From NCBI GenBank assembly GCA_021778315.1, contig JAJYCQ010000006.1, forward strand, positions 6,462-70,461: DNA of 64,000 nucleotides, written 5' to 3'. Shown piece by piece: positions 8,830 to 18,198 of this stretch. This DNA is from Acidobacteriota bacterium (lineage in GTDB: Bacteria > Acidobacteriota > Terriglobia > Terriglobales > Acidobacteriaceae). Position 1 is the first letter of the stretch. Each line of letters opens with the position of its first letter. The notes beneath the pieces were generated by a model, which was not told the origin of the DNA, searched no databases, and was given only the letters and a program-made list of their open reading frames with translations. A program made the translations under genes and the position numbers.

Positions 8830-9849
8830 CTACGCGATGGGGTGGCGGTAGGCGGCGCTGTAGCGGCCGGTGGTGTGGTGGTGTAGTTGGCGTTCGATGT
8901 CGGCTAGCATGCTGCTGGCGCCGTAGCGGAAGAGGGTGGGTTCGAGCCAGGGGCGGCCTAGTTCGTCCTTCATGGTGGCTATCCAGTCGAGGGCTTGCTT
9001 GGCGGTCTTGATGCCTCCGGCGGGTTTGAAGCCTACGGCCATTCCGGTGCGCTCGGCGTAGTCGCGGATGGCTCGGACCATGACGAGGGAGACGGGGAGG
9101 GTGGCGTTGACGGCTTCCTTGCCGGTGCTGGTCTTGATGAAGTCGGAGCCGGCCATCATGGCGACCCAGGAGGCTCGGGCTACGTTGCGCAGGGTGAGGA
9201 GGTCGCCGGTACCGAGGATGGACTTCATGTGGGCGGGGCCGCAGGCTTCTTTGAAGGCGGCGATCTCGTCGTAGAGGGCGTTCCACTCGCCGTTGAAGAC
9301 GTGGGCGCGGGTGATGACGATGTCGATTTCACTGGCTCCGGCGGCGACGGAGCGGCGGATCTCTTCGACTCGGGTTTCGAGGGGAGCGAGGCCGGCGGGG
9401 AAGGCGGTGGAGACGGCGGCGACGGGGATGCCGGAGCCTTCGAGGGCCTTGACGGCGGTCTCGACGAAGGCATGGTAGACGCAGACGGCTCCGGTGTGGA
9501 GGTGGAGGTCTTCGATGCCGAGGGCTTGGACGAGGTGGTCTTGTAAGGGGCGGCGGGCCTTGGCGCAGAGGCGGCGGACGCGGTCGGCGGAGTCGTCGCC
9601 GGAGAGGGTGGTGAGGTCCATGCAGGCGATGGCGCGGAGGAGCCAGGCGGCCTGGTAGTCCTTCTTGACGCTGCGGCGGGAGGGGATGGTGGCGGCGCGG
9701 CGCTCGACGGCGCTGGTGTTGATGCGGACCTCTTCGACCCAGTCGAGGTTGAGGGGGATGCGGCGGTTGGGGGTTAGCTCGCGGCCGTAGAGGGTGACGG
9801 GTGGCGGGGCTATCGTGTGCGTGGTGAGGTCGTTGTTTTGTACTGCCAT
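8830..9849 (-). CDS. deoC: Deoxyribose-phosphate aldolase
   Basis: Cleaves 2-deoxyribose-5-phosphate to glyceraldehyde-3-phosphate and acetaldehyde in the cytoplasm. Key residues are visible: the Schiff-base lysine in SDFIKTSTG (K239), the second lysine in VGFKPAGGI (K275) and the proton-relay Asp in EIDIVI (D176). At 339 residues it is longer than the ~250-residue E. coli enzyme and resembles the animal-type branch with an N-terminal extension. I chose ATG 9849, which has GGAG just upstream; a TTG 27 bases earlier would sit next to a hairpin that looks like the terminator of the regulator gene. Same strand as ALDH16, which could use the acetaldehyde produced. Confidence 0.95.
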   Translation of the reverse strand: MAVQNNDLTTHTIAPPPVTLYGRELTPNRRIPLNLDWVEEVRINTSAVERRAATIPSRRSVKKDYQAAWLLRAIACMDLTTLSGDDSADRVRRLCAKARRPLQDHLVQALGIEDLHLHTGAVCVYHAFVETAVKALEGSGIPVAAVSTAFPAGLAPLETRVEEIRRSVAAGASEIDIVITRAHVFNGEWNALYDEIAAFKEACGPAHMKSILGTGDLLTLRNVARASWVAMMAGSDFIKTSTGKEAVNATLPVSLVMVRAIRDYAERTGMAVGFKPAGGIKTAKQALDWIATMKDELGRPWLEPTLFRYGASSMLADIERQLHHHTTGRYSAAYRHPIA

Positions 9850-9879
9850 CACGGTCTCCGGCTTGAACCCAAACAATCG

Positions 9880-9902
9880 GGCCTGCCATGGAGTGGCAGG
9901 CC
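9880..9902 (-). terminator. Hairpin after the Crp/Fnr gene
   Basis: Perfect 9-bp stem ggcctgcca/tggcaggcc with a 5-base loop, followed on the minus strand by a T-rich stretch (cgattgtttgg). It lies between the stop of the regulator (9958) and the start of deoC (9849), so it probably ends the regulator transcript. Confidence 0.65.
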
Positions 9903-9957
9903 GCTTAGGTCGTCAGAGAAGAGTGTATACCCGGGTGAAGAGGTGCTTTGAGCGACC

Positions 9958-10647
9958 TTACTTGTAAAGGTTGTGAAGGGCCTGGTAGCAGACGTGATAG
10001 CAGTCGCAGGCCGCTTTTTCGAGGTTTTCGCGGGAGACGATTGTGACCTTTCCGCGACGGTAGCTGATGAGGCCGCGGTCCTGGAGGGAGCTGGCGACGA
10101 GGGTAACGGTGGTGCGGCGGGTTCCGAGCATGTCGGCCATGAACTCCTGGGTCATGGTCATGGTGTCCTGATCGGCACGGTCTCGAGACATCAGCAGCCA
10201 GCGGGCCAGTCGCTGCTCGGCCTCATGGAGCTTGTTGCATGCGGCGATCTGCTCCAGCGTCACGGCCTGCTGCTGCACGAATTCAAGGATAAGGTTGCGC
10301 AGCTCGCCGGAGGTGAGAAACATGGCTCGCATATCGTCCAGCCGGATGCGCAGACCCTTGCCTTCTATTTGAAGGAAGGACTGAGCGGGGGTAGGGGTGG
10401 GGCCGAGCAGATGCATGGCTCCGACGAGGCCCTCTCGTCCGATGAGGCCGACTTCGGCGCTTCCTCCTTCAGCCATGGTGACCACGACGGAGGCGATACC
10501 TGAGCTGAGGAAGTACAGGTAGGTGGGAATTTCGCCCTGCTCATTCAACAGGGTGTGAATGGGGAGATCGACTGGGCGACATAGCGATAGTACTGTCAGG
10601 CGGAGCTCGGGGGACAGGGCATCGAGCAGTAGGTTTCCAGTGGACAC
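9958..10647 (-). CDS. Crp/Fnr family transcriptional regulator
   Basis: A 229-residue regulator with an N-terminal cyclic-nucleotide-binding-type beta barrel (about 10-130), a dimerisation helix, and a C-terminal winged helix-turn-helix (about 165-195, TQEFMADMLGTRRTTVTLVA). The barrel lacks the full cAMP phosphate-binding RxS signature and the N-terminal Cys cluster of FNR, so the effector is unknown. The extreme C-terminus has three Cys in CDCYHVC (214, 216, 220), which could bind a metal or sense redox (inference). It begins at ATG 10647 and is divergent from the DUF2252 gene across about 320 bp. It could regulate the flanking deoC region, but no operator was identified. Confidence 0.88.
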   Translation of the reverse strand: MSTGNLLLDALSPELRLTVLSLCRPVDLPIHTLLNEQGEIPTYLYFLSSGIASVVVTMAEGGSAEVGLIGREGLVGAMHLLGPTPTPAQSFLQIEGKGLRIRLDDMRAMFLTSGELRNLILEFVQQQAVTLEQIAACNKLHEAEQRLARWLLMSRDRADQDTMTMTQEFMADMLGTRRTTVTLVASSLQDRGLISYRRGKVTIVSRENLEKAACDCYHVCYQALHNLYK

Positions 10648-10650
10648 AAG

Positions 10651-10966
10651 CTATCCTTCTCTTCTCGGTAGGCGAGGCGCAAATTGAATGATCCGTTCAG
10701 ATACATAGCCAATTCGGCTTTAGCTCTTTGGCCGGACTATATCGATCACAGGATGTCTACTCTGTGCGGTGGGAGCGGTATGCTGATACGGCTGTGTGCA
10801 AAAAGTGACGATCGTGGCACAGACGGGGTGTCTGGAGCGTGGCTGCTGGCCGAGTACCGAACGGCAATGGATGGATTCCGAGCATCCTGAGTTGCACGCT
10901 TCTTGATTGTCGAACAGGTGGAGTCGCTGTGTATGTCGTATATTGCTCACACATGGAAACGAGAGA
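10651..10966. other. Intergenic region between divergent regulator and DUF2252 genes
   Basis: About 316 bp without a convincing gene. Short frames here lack ribosome sites and family similarity. It must hold the promoters for both divergent genes. I see no clear palindrome of the TGTGA-type that a Crp protein would bind. Confidence 0.5.
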
Positions 10967-12325
10967 ATGATGGTCCCACCGCTGACCCACGCTGACCGCC
11001 GAGCCCTTGGGCATCGTGCCCGCAAACAACTTGCACGGAGCGAGCATGGAAACTTTCATGCAGCGGCGTGCAGGCATGACCCTCTGGAGCTGCTGCGCGA
11101 ATCGATGCGTGGACGGGTGCCTCGGCTGGTGAAGGTGAAGTATGAGCGGATGGCTGCGAGCGCCTTCGGTTTCTTTCGGGGGGCGGTGCCGATTATGGCG
11201 GCGGATCTGGCGAGTCATCCGAATACGGGGATCACGACGCAGCTTTGCGGCGATGCGCATGTGTTGAACCTGGGAGCCTATGCGGGACCTGATGGCCGCG
11301 TGGTCTTCGACATCAATGATTTTGACGAGACGCTGCGGGGACCGTTCGAGTATGACGTGAAGCGGCTAGCAACGAGCCTGATCCTGGCAGGCAGGGAGGC
11401 CGGGGTGAAGCGGTCGGCGCGGCATGAGGCGGTGCTGCACTTTACGCAGCAGTACCGGAGCATGATGCGGATGTTTGCTGCGATGCCGGTGATCGAGATT
11501 GCGCGATACCAGATTCATCGGCTGGCGGAGACGGAGCCGATGCCGGAGATCCTGGAGCAAGCTGAGAGGTCGACTCCGCAGAAGATGCTGAAGGCGCTGA
11601 CGGAGCCGGCGACGGATGTGGCTGGGGAGCGAGTGGGTGGTGCGGTTTCGAATGGTGTGGGTGGTGCGCGATTGTTTCGGTCGGAGCCTCCGTTACTGGA
11701 GAGGCTTGGGGCAAAGGAGGTTGCGATTGTGCTGGCCGCATTGGGTCCGTATGCTCGGACCTTGCAGCCGGAGCGGAGGCATTTTCTGGAGCAGTATAGC
11801 CCGCAGGATGTCGCGTTCAAGGTGGTGGGAACGGGTTCGGTGGGACTGCGCGACTACGTGATTTATTTCGAGGGGCTGAGCCGCGCGCATGGCACGGACC
11901 CTTTGTTTTTGCAGGTGAAGGAAGAGACCGCGTCGGCGTATGCGGCGTACTTGCCGGAGGGGTCGAGGCATAGCCACCAGGGGCATCGGGCGATGGATGG
12001 ACAGCGTGCGATGCAGCTGACCTCTGATCCGTTTTTGGGGTACACGACGGTGGAGGGGCGGGACTATCTGGTTCGGCAGCTGAACGATCATAAGGCAGCG
12101 CTGGAGTTGAATGAGCTGACGGCGAGCTCGTTGCTGGGGTATGCGGATGTGTGCGGGGAGTTGCTGGCGCGGGGGCATGCGCGCGCGGGGGATCCGGTGA
12201 CAATTGCGGCGTATCTGGGGGCGTCGGAGCGATTTGACCGGGCGATTCTTGGCTTTGCTCGCGCCTATGCGGATAAGACCGAGCACGACTGGGGACTGCT
12301 GAAGAGATCGCTGAAGAAGACTTGA
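10967..12325 (+). CDS. DUF2252 family protein
   Basis: A 452-residue cytoplasmic protein of the DUF2252 family, whose fold is related to aminoglycoside phosphotransferase-like kinases. Typical family motifs are visible: FFRGAVPIMAADL near residue 65, LCGDAHVLNLGAY near 90, VFDINDFDETLRGPFEYDVKRLA near 110-130, and VGTGSVGLRDYV near 285. The DINDFDE motif is acidic and fits metal/nucleotide binding, but no substrate is known. The frame is open from 10907; I chose the twin ATG at 10967/10970 preceded by GAGAG. It stands alone between the Crp-type regulator and the mannosidase. Confidence 0.88.
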   Translation: MMVPPLTHADRRALGHRARKQLARSEHGNFHAAACRHDPLELLRESMRGRVPRLVKVKYERMAASAFGFFRGAVPIMAADLASHPNTGITTQLCGDAHVLNLGAYAGPDGRVVFDINDFDETLRGPFEYDVKRLATSLILAGREAGVKRSARHEAVLHFTQQYRSMMRMFAAMPVIEIARYQIHRLAETEPMPEILEQAERSTPQKMLKALTEPATDVAGERVGGAVSNGVGGARLFRSEPPLLERLGAKEVAIVLAALGPYARTLQPERRHFLEQYSPQDVAFKVVGTGSVGLRDYVIYFEGLSRAHGTDPLFLQVKEETASAYAAYLPEGSRHSHQGHRAMDGQRAMQLTSDPFLGYTTVEGRDYLVRQLNDHKAALELNELTASSLLGYADVCGELLARGHARAGDPVTIAAYLGASERFDRAILGFARAYADKTEHDWGLLKRSLKKT

Positions 12326-12399
12326 GAGCCGAGGCGCGGGTTGTGACTTATCGACAGTAGATAGAACGCTGGTCGCTGAATTTTGCTAGTCTTGCGTCC

Positions 12400-15300
12400 A
12401 TGCGAGTTCGTGATCTTTCACTCTACGTCGGTTCCGTGTTCCTCGTTTCTGTTAGCTGCGTTCTGGCGGTGGCCCAGTCGTTTACTCCAGTGCGCGAGCA
12501 GAAGAATCTGTCTTCTGCTGCGTTGGCCAAGCTGCATACGCTGGAGACGCTGAAGGAGCTGCCGGCGGGAGAGTGGCGATTTCATGCGGGGGATATTGCG
12601 CATGGCGAAGCGATGACACTGGATGATTCGGCGTGGCCACTGGTTGCGCCGAAATCAAAGGCGCCCAAGGATGCGGTTTGGTATCGCCGCGTGATCGAGG
12701 TGCCGAAGACTCTGAATGGGTACGACATCACGGGTTCGCGCGTGTGGTTCCAGTTTCATGCAAACGCGAACGGACCGATGCCGCAGATCATTTATTTCAA
12801 TGGACGGCGGGTCGCGCTGGGTGATGACCTGGAGCCGATTATCTTGTTTGAGCCGGCCAAGCCTGGGGAGAAGGTGCTGGTCGCGGTGAAGCTGTTGCAC
12901 ACGGTCGACGATAAGCAGTTTTCCGGAGTGACGCTGCGGGTGGAGCCGAGTGCGGATGCGACGGCGAATGCGCGACCGAATCCTGATGATCTTCGCGTCC
13001 AGTGCCTGACGGCGGCGAACCTGCTGCCGGAGTTGCCGACGCCGCGCAAGGACTTGTTGCCCACGGTGGAGGCAGCTGTGGCGGCGATCGATACGGATGC
13101 ACTGAAGTCTGCGGATCAGAGTGCGTTTGATGCGTCGCTGCGGAAGGCGCAGGAGTTGTTGGCCCCGCTGCATGAGGTGATGCAGCAGGCGAAGATCGAT
13201 TTGGACGGCAATGCGCATATCGATGCTGCGTGGCTGTGGCCGCGGTCCGAGACGGTCGATGCGGTACGGCGGACGTTTACGACTGCGCTGCAGTTGATGA
13301 ATGAGTATCCGGACTATACGTATACGCAGTCCGCGGCGCAGTACAACGAGTGGATGGCGGACAAGTATCCGGACTTGAACGCGCAGATTAAGCAGCGGAT
13401 TAAGGAAGGACGATGGGAGATTGTCGGCGGTATGTGGGTGGAGCCAGACTTGAATCTTCCGGGGGGCGAGTCGCTAGTGCGGCAGTTGCTGGTGGGGCAG
13501 AGATATTTTCAGAAAGAGTACGGCGTTACGGCGCGGATTGGGTGGAACCCGGATTCGTTTGGGTACAACTGGCAGCTGCCGCAGATCTACAAGCGGTCGG
13601 GGCTGGATTATTTTGTGACGCAGAAGATGCATTGGAACGATACGAATCAGTTACCGTTCCGGCTGTTCTGGTGGGAGTCTCCGGATGGGTCGAAGGTGCT
13701 GACGTATTTCCCGACGGACTATGTGCATGACAACGTGAATCCGACCCGGATTTCGGCGGATTTTGCGGAGTCGGCGGAGCGGAATCCGGGGACTACGGAG
13801 CATCTTGATCTGTACGGGATTGGCGATCATGGTGGGGGGCCTACGCGCGATATGTTGGACCAGGCGGACCACTGGATTGCTGCGGGCAAGCAGGCTGATA
13901 CGGCTGTGCCGACGATGCGCTATACGACGGCGCAGCACTATTTTGATGATGTTGAGAAGAATCTGAATACGGATTCGCCGACATGGGATTACGACAGCAT
14001 TGCGAAGGGATATACGGCTCCTGCAGCGGCGGCTGGTGGGGGTGTGGGGATTCCGACGTGGAAGGACGAGCTCTATTTTGAGTATCACCGCGGGGTGTAC
14101 ACGACGCAGGCTGCTCACAAGCGGAACATGAGGACGAGTGAGACGGCTACGCTGGATGCGGAGAAACTGGCGTCGTTTGCGTGGCTGGATGGACAGGCGT
14201 ATCCCGCTGATTTGCTGACGGATAACTGGAAGAAGATTACGTTCAACCAATTCCATGATCTAGCGGCGGGGTCGGGGATTGCTGTGATTTATCGCGATGC
14301 GCAGAAGGATTATGATCAGGTGTTCGATGTGGACCGGAATATTGATGACGCGTCGTTGAAGACACTGGATACGCGGATTGATACGCGGGTGAAGGGGGAG
14401 GCGCCGATCCTGGTGTTCAACTCCATGGCGTGGCCGCGGACGGAGACGGTTCAGGTTATAGTGCAGCTTCCTGTAAGTGCCAAATATTTGAATCTATTGG
14501 ACGCAAATGATCATGCTGTAGTTTCACAAGTGATCAGCGAGGATGCTGCGACGCATCAGTTTACGGTGCTTGCGCGGGTTCGTGACGTGCCAGCAATGGG
14601 GTATACGGTTTTGCACGCTGAAGCCGCGTCGACGAGCCCGCAAGGTGCTCGGACGGATTTGGCGCTTCATGGCACGGCGGCGGCCTATGTGCTTGCGAAT
14701 GCACATCTTAAGCTGGCTATCGATAAGAAGACTGGATGTATTACGAGCGTGGTCTCCGCAGACACGAAGAGTGAGTTTCTGGCTCCGAATGCTTGTGGAA
14801 ATCAGTTGCAGACGTATGTCGATACACCGAAGGAGTACGATGCGTGGAATATCGATCCGGGCACGCTGGATGGGATGATGACTCCCGTTGATGGTGTTGA
14901 TTCGATTGCGGTTGTTTCCGATGGACCGCTGCGGAAGACGATTCGGATTGAGCGTACGTGGAGTAAGTCACATTTCATTCAGGACATTTCGCTGGATGCT
15001 GGGGCGGATACGGTTTCTGTTGCGAATGATGTGGATTGGCATGAGACGCATGTGCTGTTGAAGGCTGCATTCCCGCTGGCGGCTAGTAGCGCAAAAGCCA
15101 CATTTGAAATACCTTATGGGTCAATTGAGCGGACGACTACGCGTAATAATTCATGGGAGAAGGCGCAGTTTGAAGTGCCGGCGATGAACTGGGCAGATCT
15201 TGGCGATGAGAAGCAGGGCTTTTCGCTGCTGAATGATTCGAAGTATGGGTATGACGCGCTCGGGAATACGCTGCGGTTGACGCTGCTGCGGTCGCCGACG

Positions 15301-15753
15301 TGGCCCGATCCTGATGCTGATCGCGGGCGGCAACGCTTTTCTTATGTGCTCTATCCGCATGCTGGGTCGTGGAAGGATTCGCTTACGGTGCGACGCGGAT
15401 ATGAGCTGAATACTCCGCTGATGGCGCGGCAGGTGTTCTCGCATACGGGGGAGATGGCGGCCAGCCACTCGTTTGTGGCTATGGATAACGCGAACGTTAC
15501 GCTGAGCGCTGTCAAAAAGGCTGAGGATGCGAACGCGCTGGTGTTCCGGATGTATGAGTGGGCGGGGAAGAACAGCGAGGTGAAGCTGCATGTTCCGGCG
15601 GGGGCGGAGTATGCCGTGGAGACCAATATGATGGAGAAGCCTGAGGGAGAACACCTTTCGTTTGCTGGAGATACGGTCACGGTGCCGATCAAGCCTTACG
15701 AGATTCTGACGCTGCAGGTGGTGTATCCGGAGAAGGCGAAGGGAGATCGGTAG
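12400..15753 (+). CDS. Alpha-mannosidase, glycoside hydrolase family 38
   Basis: A 1117-residue secreted retaining alpha-mannosidase. The leader MRVRDLSLYVGSVFLVSVSC ends near AVAQ. The N-terminal ~190 residues form a beta-sandwich. The GH38 catalytic domain follows, with the zinc-binding AHIDAAWLWP (H273, D275), the nucleophile D385 in GWNPDSFGY, and a third site in YGIGDHGGGPT; a helical middle domain (FHDLAAGSGIAVIYRDA) and a beta-rich C-terminus complete the family layout. It would release alpha-mannose from mannans or glycoproteins in the periplasm or outside the cell. hemD begins 5 bp after its stop, so the two may be co-transcribed, although their functions are unrelated. Confidence 0.93.
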   Translation: MRVRDLSLYVGSVFLVSVSCVLAVAQSFTPVREQKNLSSAALAKLHTLETLKELPAGEWRFHAGDIAHGEAMTLDDSAWPLVAPKSKAPKDAVWYRRVIEVPKTLNGYDITGSRVWFQFHANANGPMPQIIYFNGRRVALGDDLEPIILFEPAKPGEKVLVAVKLLHTVDDKQFSGVTLRVEPSADATANARPNPDDLRVQCLTAANLLPELPTPRKDLLPTVEAAVAAIDTDALKSADQSAFDASLRKAQELLAPLHEVMQQAKIDLDGNAHIDAAWLWPRSETVDAVRRTFTTALQLMNEYPDYTYTQSAAQYNEWMADKYPDLNAQIKQRIKEGRWEIVGGMWVEPDLNLPGGESLVRQLLVGQRYFQKEYGVTARIGWNPDSFGYNWQLPQIYKRSGLDYFVTQKMHWNDTNQLPFRLFWWESPDGSKVLTYFPTDYVHDNVNPTRISADFAESAERNPGTTEHLDLYGIGDHGGGPTRDMLDQADHWIAAGKQADTAVPTMRYTTAQHYFDDVEKNLNTDSPTWDYDSIAKGYTAPAAAAGGGVGIPTWKDELYFEYHRGVYTTQAAHKRNMRTSETATLDAEKLASFAWLDGQAYPADLLTDNWKKITFNQFHDLAAGSGIAVIYRDAQKDYDQVFDVDRNIDDASLKTLDTRIDTRVKGEAPILVFNSMAWPRTETVQVIVQLPVSAKYLNLLDANDHAVVSQVISEDAATHQFTVLARVRDVPAMGYTVLHAEAASTSPQGARTDLALHGTAAAYVLANAHLKLAIDKKTGCITSVVSADTKSEFLAPNACGNQLQTYVDTPKEYDAWNIDPGTLDGMMTPVDGVDSIAVVSDGPLRKTIRIERTWSKSHFIQDISLDAGADTVSVANDVDWHETHVLLKAAFPLAASSAKATFEIPYGSIERTTTRNNSWEKAQFEVPAMNWADLGDEKQGFSLLNDSKYGYDALGNTLRLTLLRSPTWPDPDADRGRQRFSYVLYPHAGSWKDSLTVRRGYELNTPLMARQVFSHTGEMAASHSFVAMDNANVTLSAVKKAEDANALVFRMYEWAGKNSEVKLHVPAGAEYAVETNMMEKPEGEHLSFAGDTVTVPIKPYEILTLQVVYPEKAKGDR

Positions 15754-15758
15754 GGGGA

Positions 15759-16535
15759 ATGGCGCTGCCCAGGGTGTTGATTACTCGTTCGCCACACCAG
15801 GCTTCGTCGCTGGCGGAGGCGCTGCGCACGCTGGGGGCGGAGCCGGTGATGGTTCCGGCGATTGAGCTGGCGGAACCGACTAGTTTTGCGGTGCTGGATG
15901 CGGCTCTGTCGCGGCTGGAAGTCTTTGACTGGGTGCTGTTTACGAGCGCTAACGCGGTCGAGGTGTTTGCCCAACGGGCAGGTGGGCGGTTGGGGGCGGT
16001 GCGGAGGGTTGCGGCGATTGGGGCTGCGACGGCTCGGGCGGTGGAGGCGGCGGGGCTTCGGGTGGACCTGATGCCGGCGCAGGCGGTCGCGGAGTCGTTT
16101 GTGGAAGCGCTACAACCCTTTATGTATCAGGAGGATGGAAGGGCTGCTCGGTTTCTGCTGGTGCGGGCGGAGGTGGCGCGGGAGTATCTTCCGGAGGCGT
16201 TGCGGGAGGCTGGGGCGGAGGTGACGATTGCTCAGGCTTATCGGAATGTGATTCCGGAGGCGTCGGTGGAGGCGGTGCGTGCGCTGTTTCGATCGAGGGA
16301 GAGTTGGCCAGATGTTATCACCTTTACCAGCTCATCTTCAGCGACGAATCTTCTAGCGTTACTTGAGGTTGCGAGGTTGAAGTTGCCGGTTGAGGTGCTG
16401 CGGGTGTCGATTGGGCCGGTTACCTCTCGGACGCTGGAGGATGCGGGATATCCACCGCATGCTGAGGCGGAGGCAGCAACGATCCCGGAGCTGGCGAAGG
16501 CTACGATGAGGGCGTTGGCGGAGAGTCGGTTATAA
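15759..16535 (+). CDS. hemD: Uroporphyrinogen-III synthase
   Basis: Cyclises hydroxymethylbilane to uroporphyrinogen III with inversion of ring D. The 258-residue protein has the two-lobed HemD pattern: RVLITRSPHQASSLAEALR at the start, the DWVLFTSANAV motif (about 55-65), and in the second lobe the DVITFTSSSSATNL motif (about 185-198). HemD is poorly conserved, so identification rests on these paired motifs and on hemC at 1.2 kb. ATG 15759 is preceded by GGGGGA, with only 5 bp from the mannosidase stop, suggesting translational coupling. Confidence 0.9.
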   Translation: MALPRVLITRSPHQASSLAEALRTLGAEPVMVPAIELAEPTSFAVLDAALSRLEVFDWVLFTSANAVEVFAQRAGGRLGAVRRVAAIGAATARAVEAAGLRVDLMPAQAVAESFVEALQPFMYQEDGRAARFLLVRAEVAREYLPEALREAGAEVTIAQAYRNVIPEASVEAVRALFRSRESWPDVITFTSSSSATNLLALLEVARLKLPVEVLRVSIGPVTSRTLEDAGYPPHAEAEAATIPELAKATMRALAESRL

Positions 16536-16612
16536 CTCGCTAATAATGAATGAGGTAGGATTATATTTCTAGTGTGGAAAAACTGCGGATAGGGCGTGGG
16601 GATTGCGTGGAT

Positions 16613-17377
16613 TCAGTCGGAAATCCAGGTTTTATCCACAGAGTTGCAGAGCTTTTCCAAGGTGCAATCCACACAGCGGGGCATGCGGGCAATGCAGATT
16701 TGGCGGCCGTGGTGGATGAGTTCATGGGAGAACTGGATCCAGTGGTCCTTTGGGATGACTTTCTGGAGGTCTTTTTCTACGTTGACGGGGTCGGTGGATT
16801 GGGTGAGTTCGAGGCGGCGGGAGAGCCTAAGTACATGTGTGTCAACAACTACGCCGGCGGGGATGCCGTACCAACTGCCTAAGACTACGTTGGCGGTCTT
16901 GCGGGCTACGCCGGGGAGCTGGATCATTTCGTCGATGGTTTGGGGGACTTTGCCTCCGAATTTGTCGACGAGGACCTGGGCTGCGCCCTTTATATTCTTC
17001 GCTTTAGCGCGGTAGAAGCCGGTGGTGTGGATGAGGCGTTCGATCTCGAGGAGGGGGGCTTCGGCGAGCTTTTTGGGGGTGGGGTACATCTTGAAGAGCT
17101 CGGGGGTGGCCTTGTTGACGGTGACGTCGGTGGTTTGGGCGGAGAGGATGGTGGCGATGGTGAGTTCGAAGGCGTTGCGGTGGGTTAAAGCGCAGACGAC
17201 GTTGGGGTAAGCCTTGGCGAGCGCGTCGAGGATGGCCTCGATGCGTTGGGGTGCGAGGGGTTTGGGGGTCTTTTTGGGCTTGCGGGGATTGGGTGCAGAA
17301 TGCGCTCGCTCAGCCGCCTTTGGGGCTGCAAGGGGCGTGACTGAGCGAGGGTTCGGGACACTTTTTTTCGCGGGCAT
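16613..17377 (-). CDS. nth: Endonuclease III
   Basis: A DNA glycosylase/AP lyase that removes oxidised pyrimidines. The 254-residue frame has the helix-hairpin-helix LPGVARKTANVVL with catalytic K160, the catalytic D179 in VVDTHVLRLSRRL, and a 4Fe-4S cluster of spacing C-x6-C-x2-C-x5-C (C228, C235, C238, C244). The first ~40 residues are a basic, Pro/Ala-rich tail not found in the E. coli enzyme; bases 17331-17357 within it resemble a repeat at 53.3 kb, so the tail may derive from a repeat. The frame is open far upstream through hemQ, but ATG 17377 fits the gap after hemQ. The true start could also be nearer residue 40. Confidence 0.93.
   Translation of the reverse strand: MPAKKSVPNPRSVTPLAAPKAAERAHSAPNPRKPKKTPKPLAPQRIEAILDALAKAYPNVVCALTHRNAFELTIATILSAQTTDVTVNKATPELFKMYPTPKKLAEAPLLEIERLIHTTGFYRAKAKNIKGAAQVLVDKFGGKVPQTIDEMIQLPGVARKTANVVLGSWYGIPAGVVVDTHVLRLSRRLELTQSTDPVNVEKDLQKVIPKDHWIQFSHELIHHGRQICIARMPRCVDCTLEKLCNSVDKTWISD
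17331..17357. repeat. Dispersed repeat inside the nth tail
   Basis: Contains aggggcgtgactgag, which recurs exactly at 53306-53320; the following bases (cgagggttcggg versus ggaaggttcggg) are also similar. Here it encodes part of the N-terminal tail of Nth (about residues 7-15). Confidence 0.6.
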
Positions 17378-17403
17378 CGGATTTGGGTTGGGTTCAGGTG
17401 GTG

Positions 17404-18198
17404 CTAGCCGAGGCGGTCTAGCATTTCCATGGGCTTGAGGCGGACGCAGCTGAAGATGGGGTAGTCCTTGAGGGTGTAGATGCTGATCTCGGTTTCGCGG
17501 AGTTGCTGGACGAGGTCTAGGAAGTCTTCGGGGAAGTTGGTCTCGAAGGCTACGACGAACTCCTGGTCGTCGAGGCCGAAGGAGTAGGTGGTGTTGAGCT
17601 TGACGCGGGGATAGAGGAGGCCGATGCGGATGTGCTCGTCCATGAGGCGTTTGCGCTCGGCGGCGGAGAGCAGGTACCAGGGGCGGGTCTTCCAGAAGGG
17701 GTAGATGAAGATGTACTTCTGGCCGCCGGGACGGATGGCTCCGCGGCCTTCGCCTTCGCTCTCGTCTTCGCGGTCGATGGAGTACTGCGAGCGCTTGGTC
17801 ATGGCGAGGAAGCTGTGGGGGGTGGAGAGGTAGCCGCCGAGAGGGGTGGCGAGGAGCTCGGAGCGCATGCGGTTGAGTTCGTCGACTGCGTAGCCGATGG
17901 ACCAGACGCACATGTCGACATCGCCGCGGGTTCCGATGGTGGAGTAGGTGATGGAGAGGAACTCGCCGGGCTTGTTCCAGCGGGTGAGGACGTCGACGAA
18001 GGCTTGCTTGTGGGAGGCCTTTTCTTCGGCGGGGAGGCGGCGCCACTCGGGCATGAGCTTGTAGAAGCTGAAGCAGACGATCTGGCGCTTGAGGGCGGGA
18101 GCTCCGTGTGCGGCGGGTGAGCCGGCGGGGCTGGCCTGGGGACGACCGGGGGTGGCGGATTCGACGGCGGGGGTCGGTGCGGTTACGGCTTCGGACAT
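17404..18198 (-). CDS. hemQ: Coproheme decarboxylase (chlorite dismutase family)
   Basis: Converts coproheme III to heme b by two H2O2-dependent decarboxylations, the last step of the coproporphyrin-dependent pathway. The 264-residue protein shows the dimeric alpha/beta barrel pattern in two halves, the YIFIYPFWKTRPWYLL motif containing the redox-active Tyr (Y166), a likely proximal heme His in MDEHIRIG (H189), and TTYSFGLDDQEFVVAFET. The N-terminal ~35 residues are Ala/Pro-rich and disordered. Lack of the distal Arg seen in true chlorite dismutases cannot be proved by eye, but the YPFxKTxxWY motif favours HemQ. It is followed 27 bp later by nth on the same strand. Confidence 0.9.
   Translation of the reverse strand: MSEAVTAPTPAVESATPGRPQASPAGSPAAHGAPALKRQIVCFSFYKLMPEWRRLPAEEKASHKQAFVDVLTRWNKPGEFLSITYSTIGTRGDVDMCVWSIGYAVDELNRMRSELLATPLGGYLSTPHSFLAMTKRSQYSIDREDESEGEGRGAIRPGGQKYIFIYPFWKTRPWYLLSAAERKRLMDEHIRIGLLYPRVKLNTTYSFGLDDQEFVVAFETNFPEDFLDLVQQLRETEISIYTLKDYPIFSCVRLKPMEMLDRLG

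Noticed and set aside
10684..10890. A 68-residue frame between the regulator and the DUF2252 gene
   Set aside because: No ribosome site and no recognisable motif.
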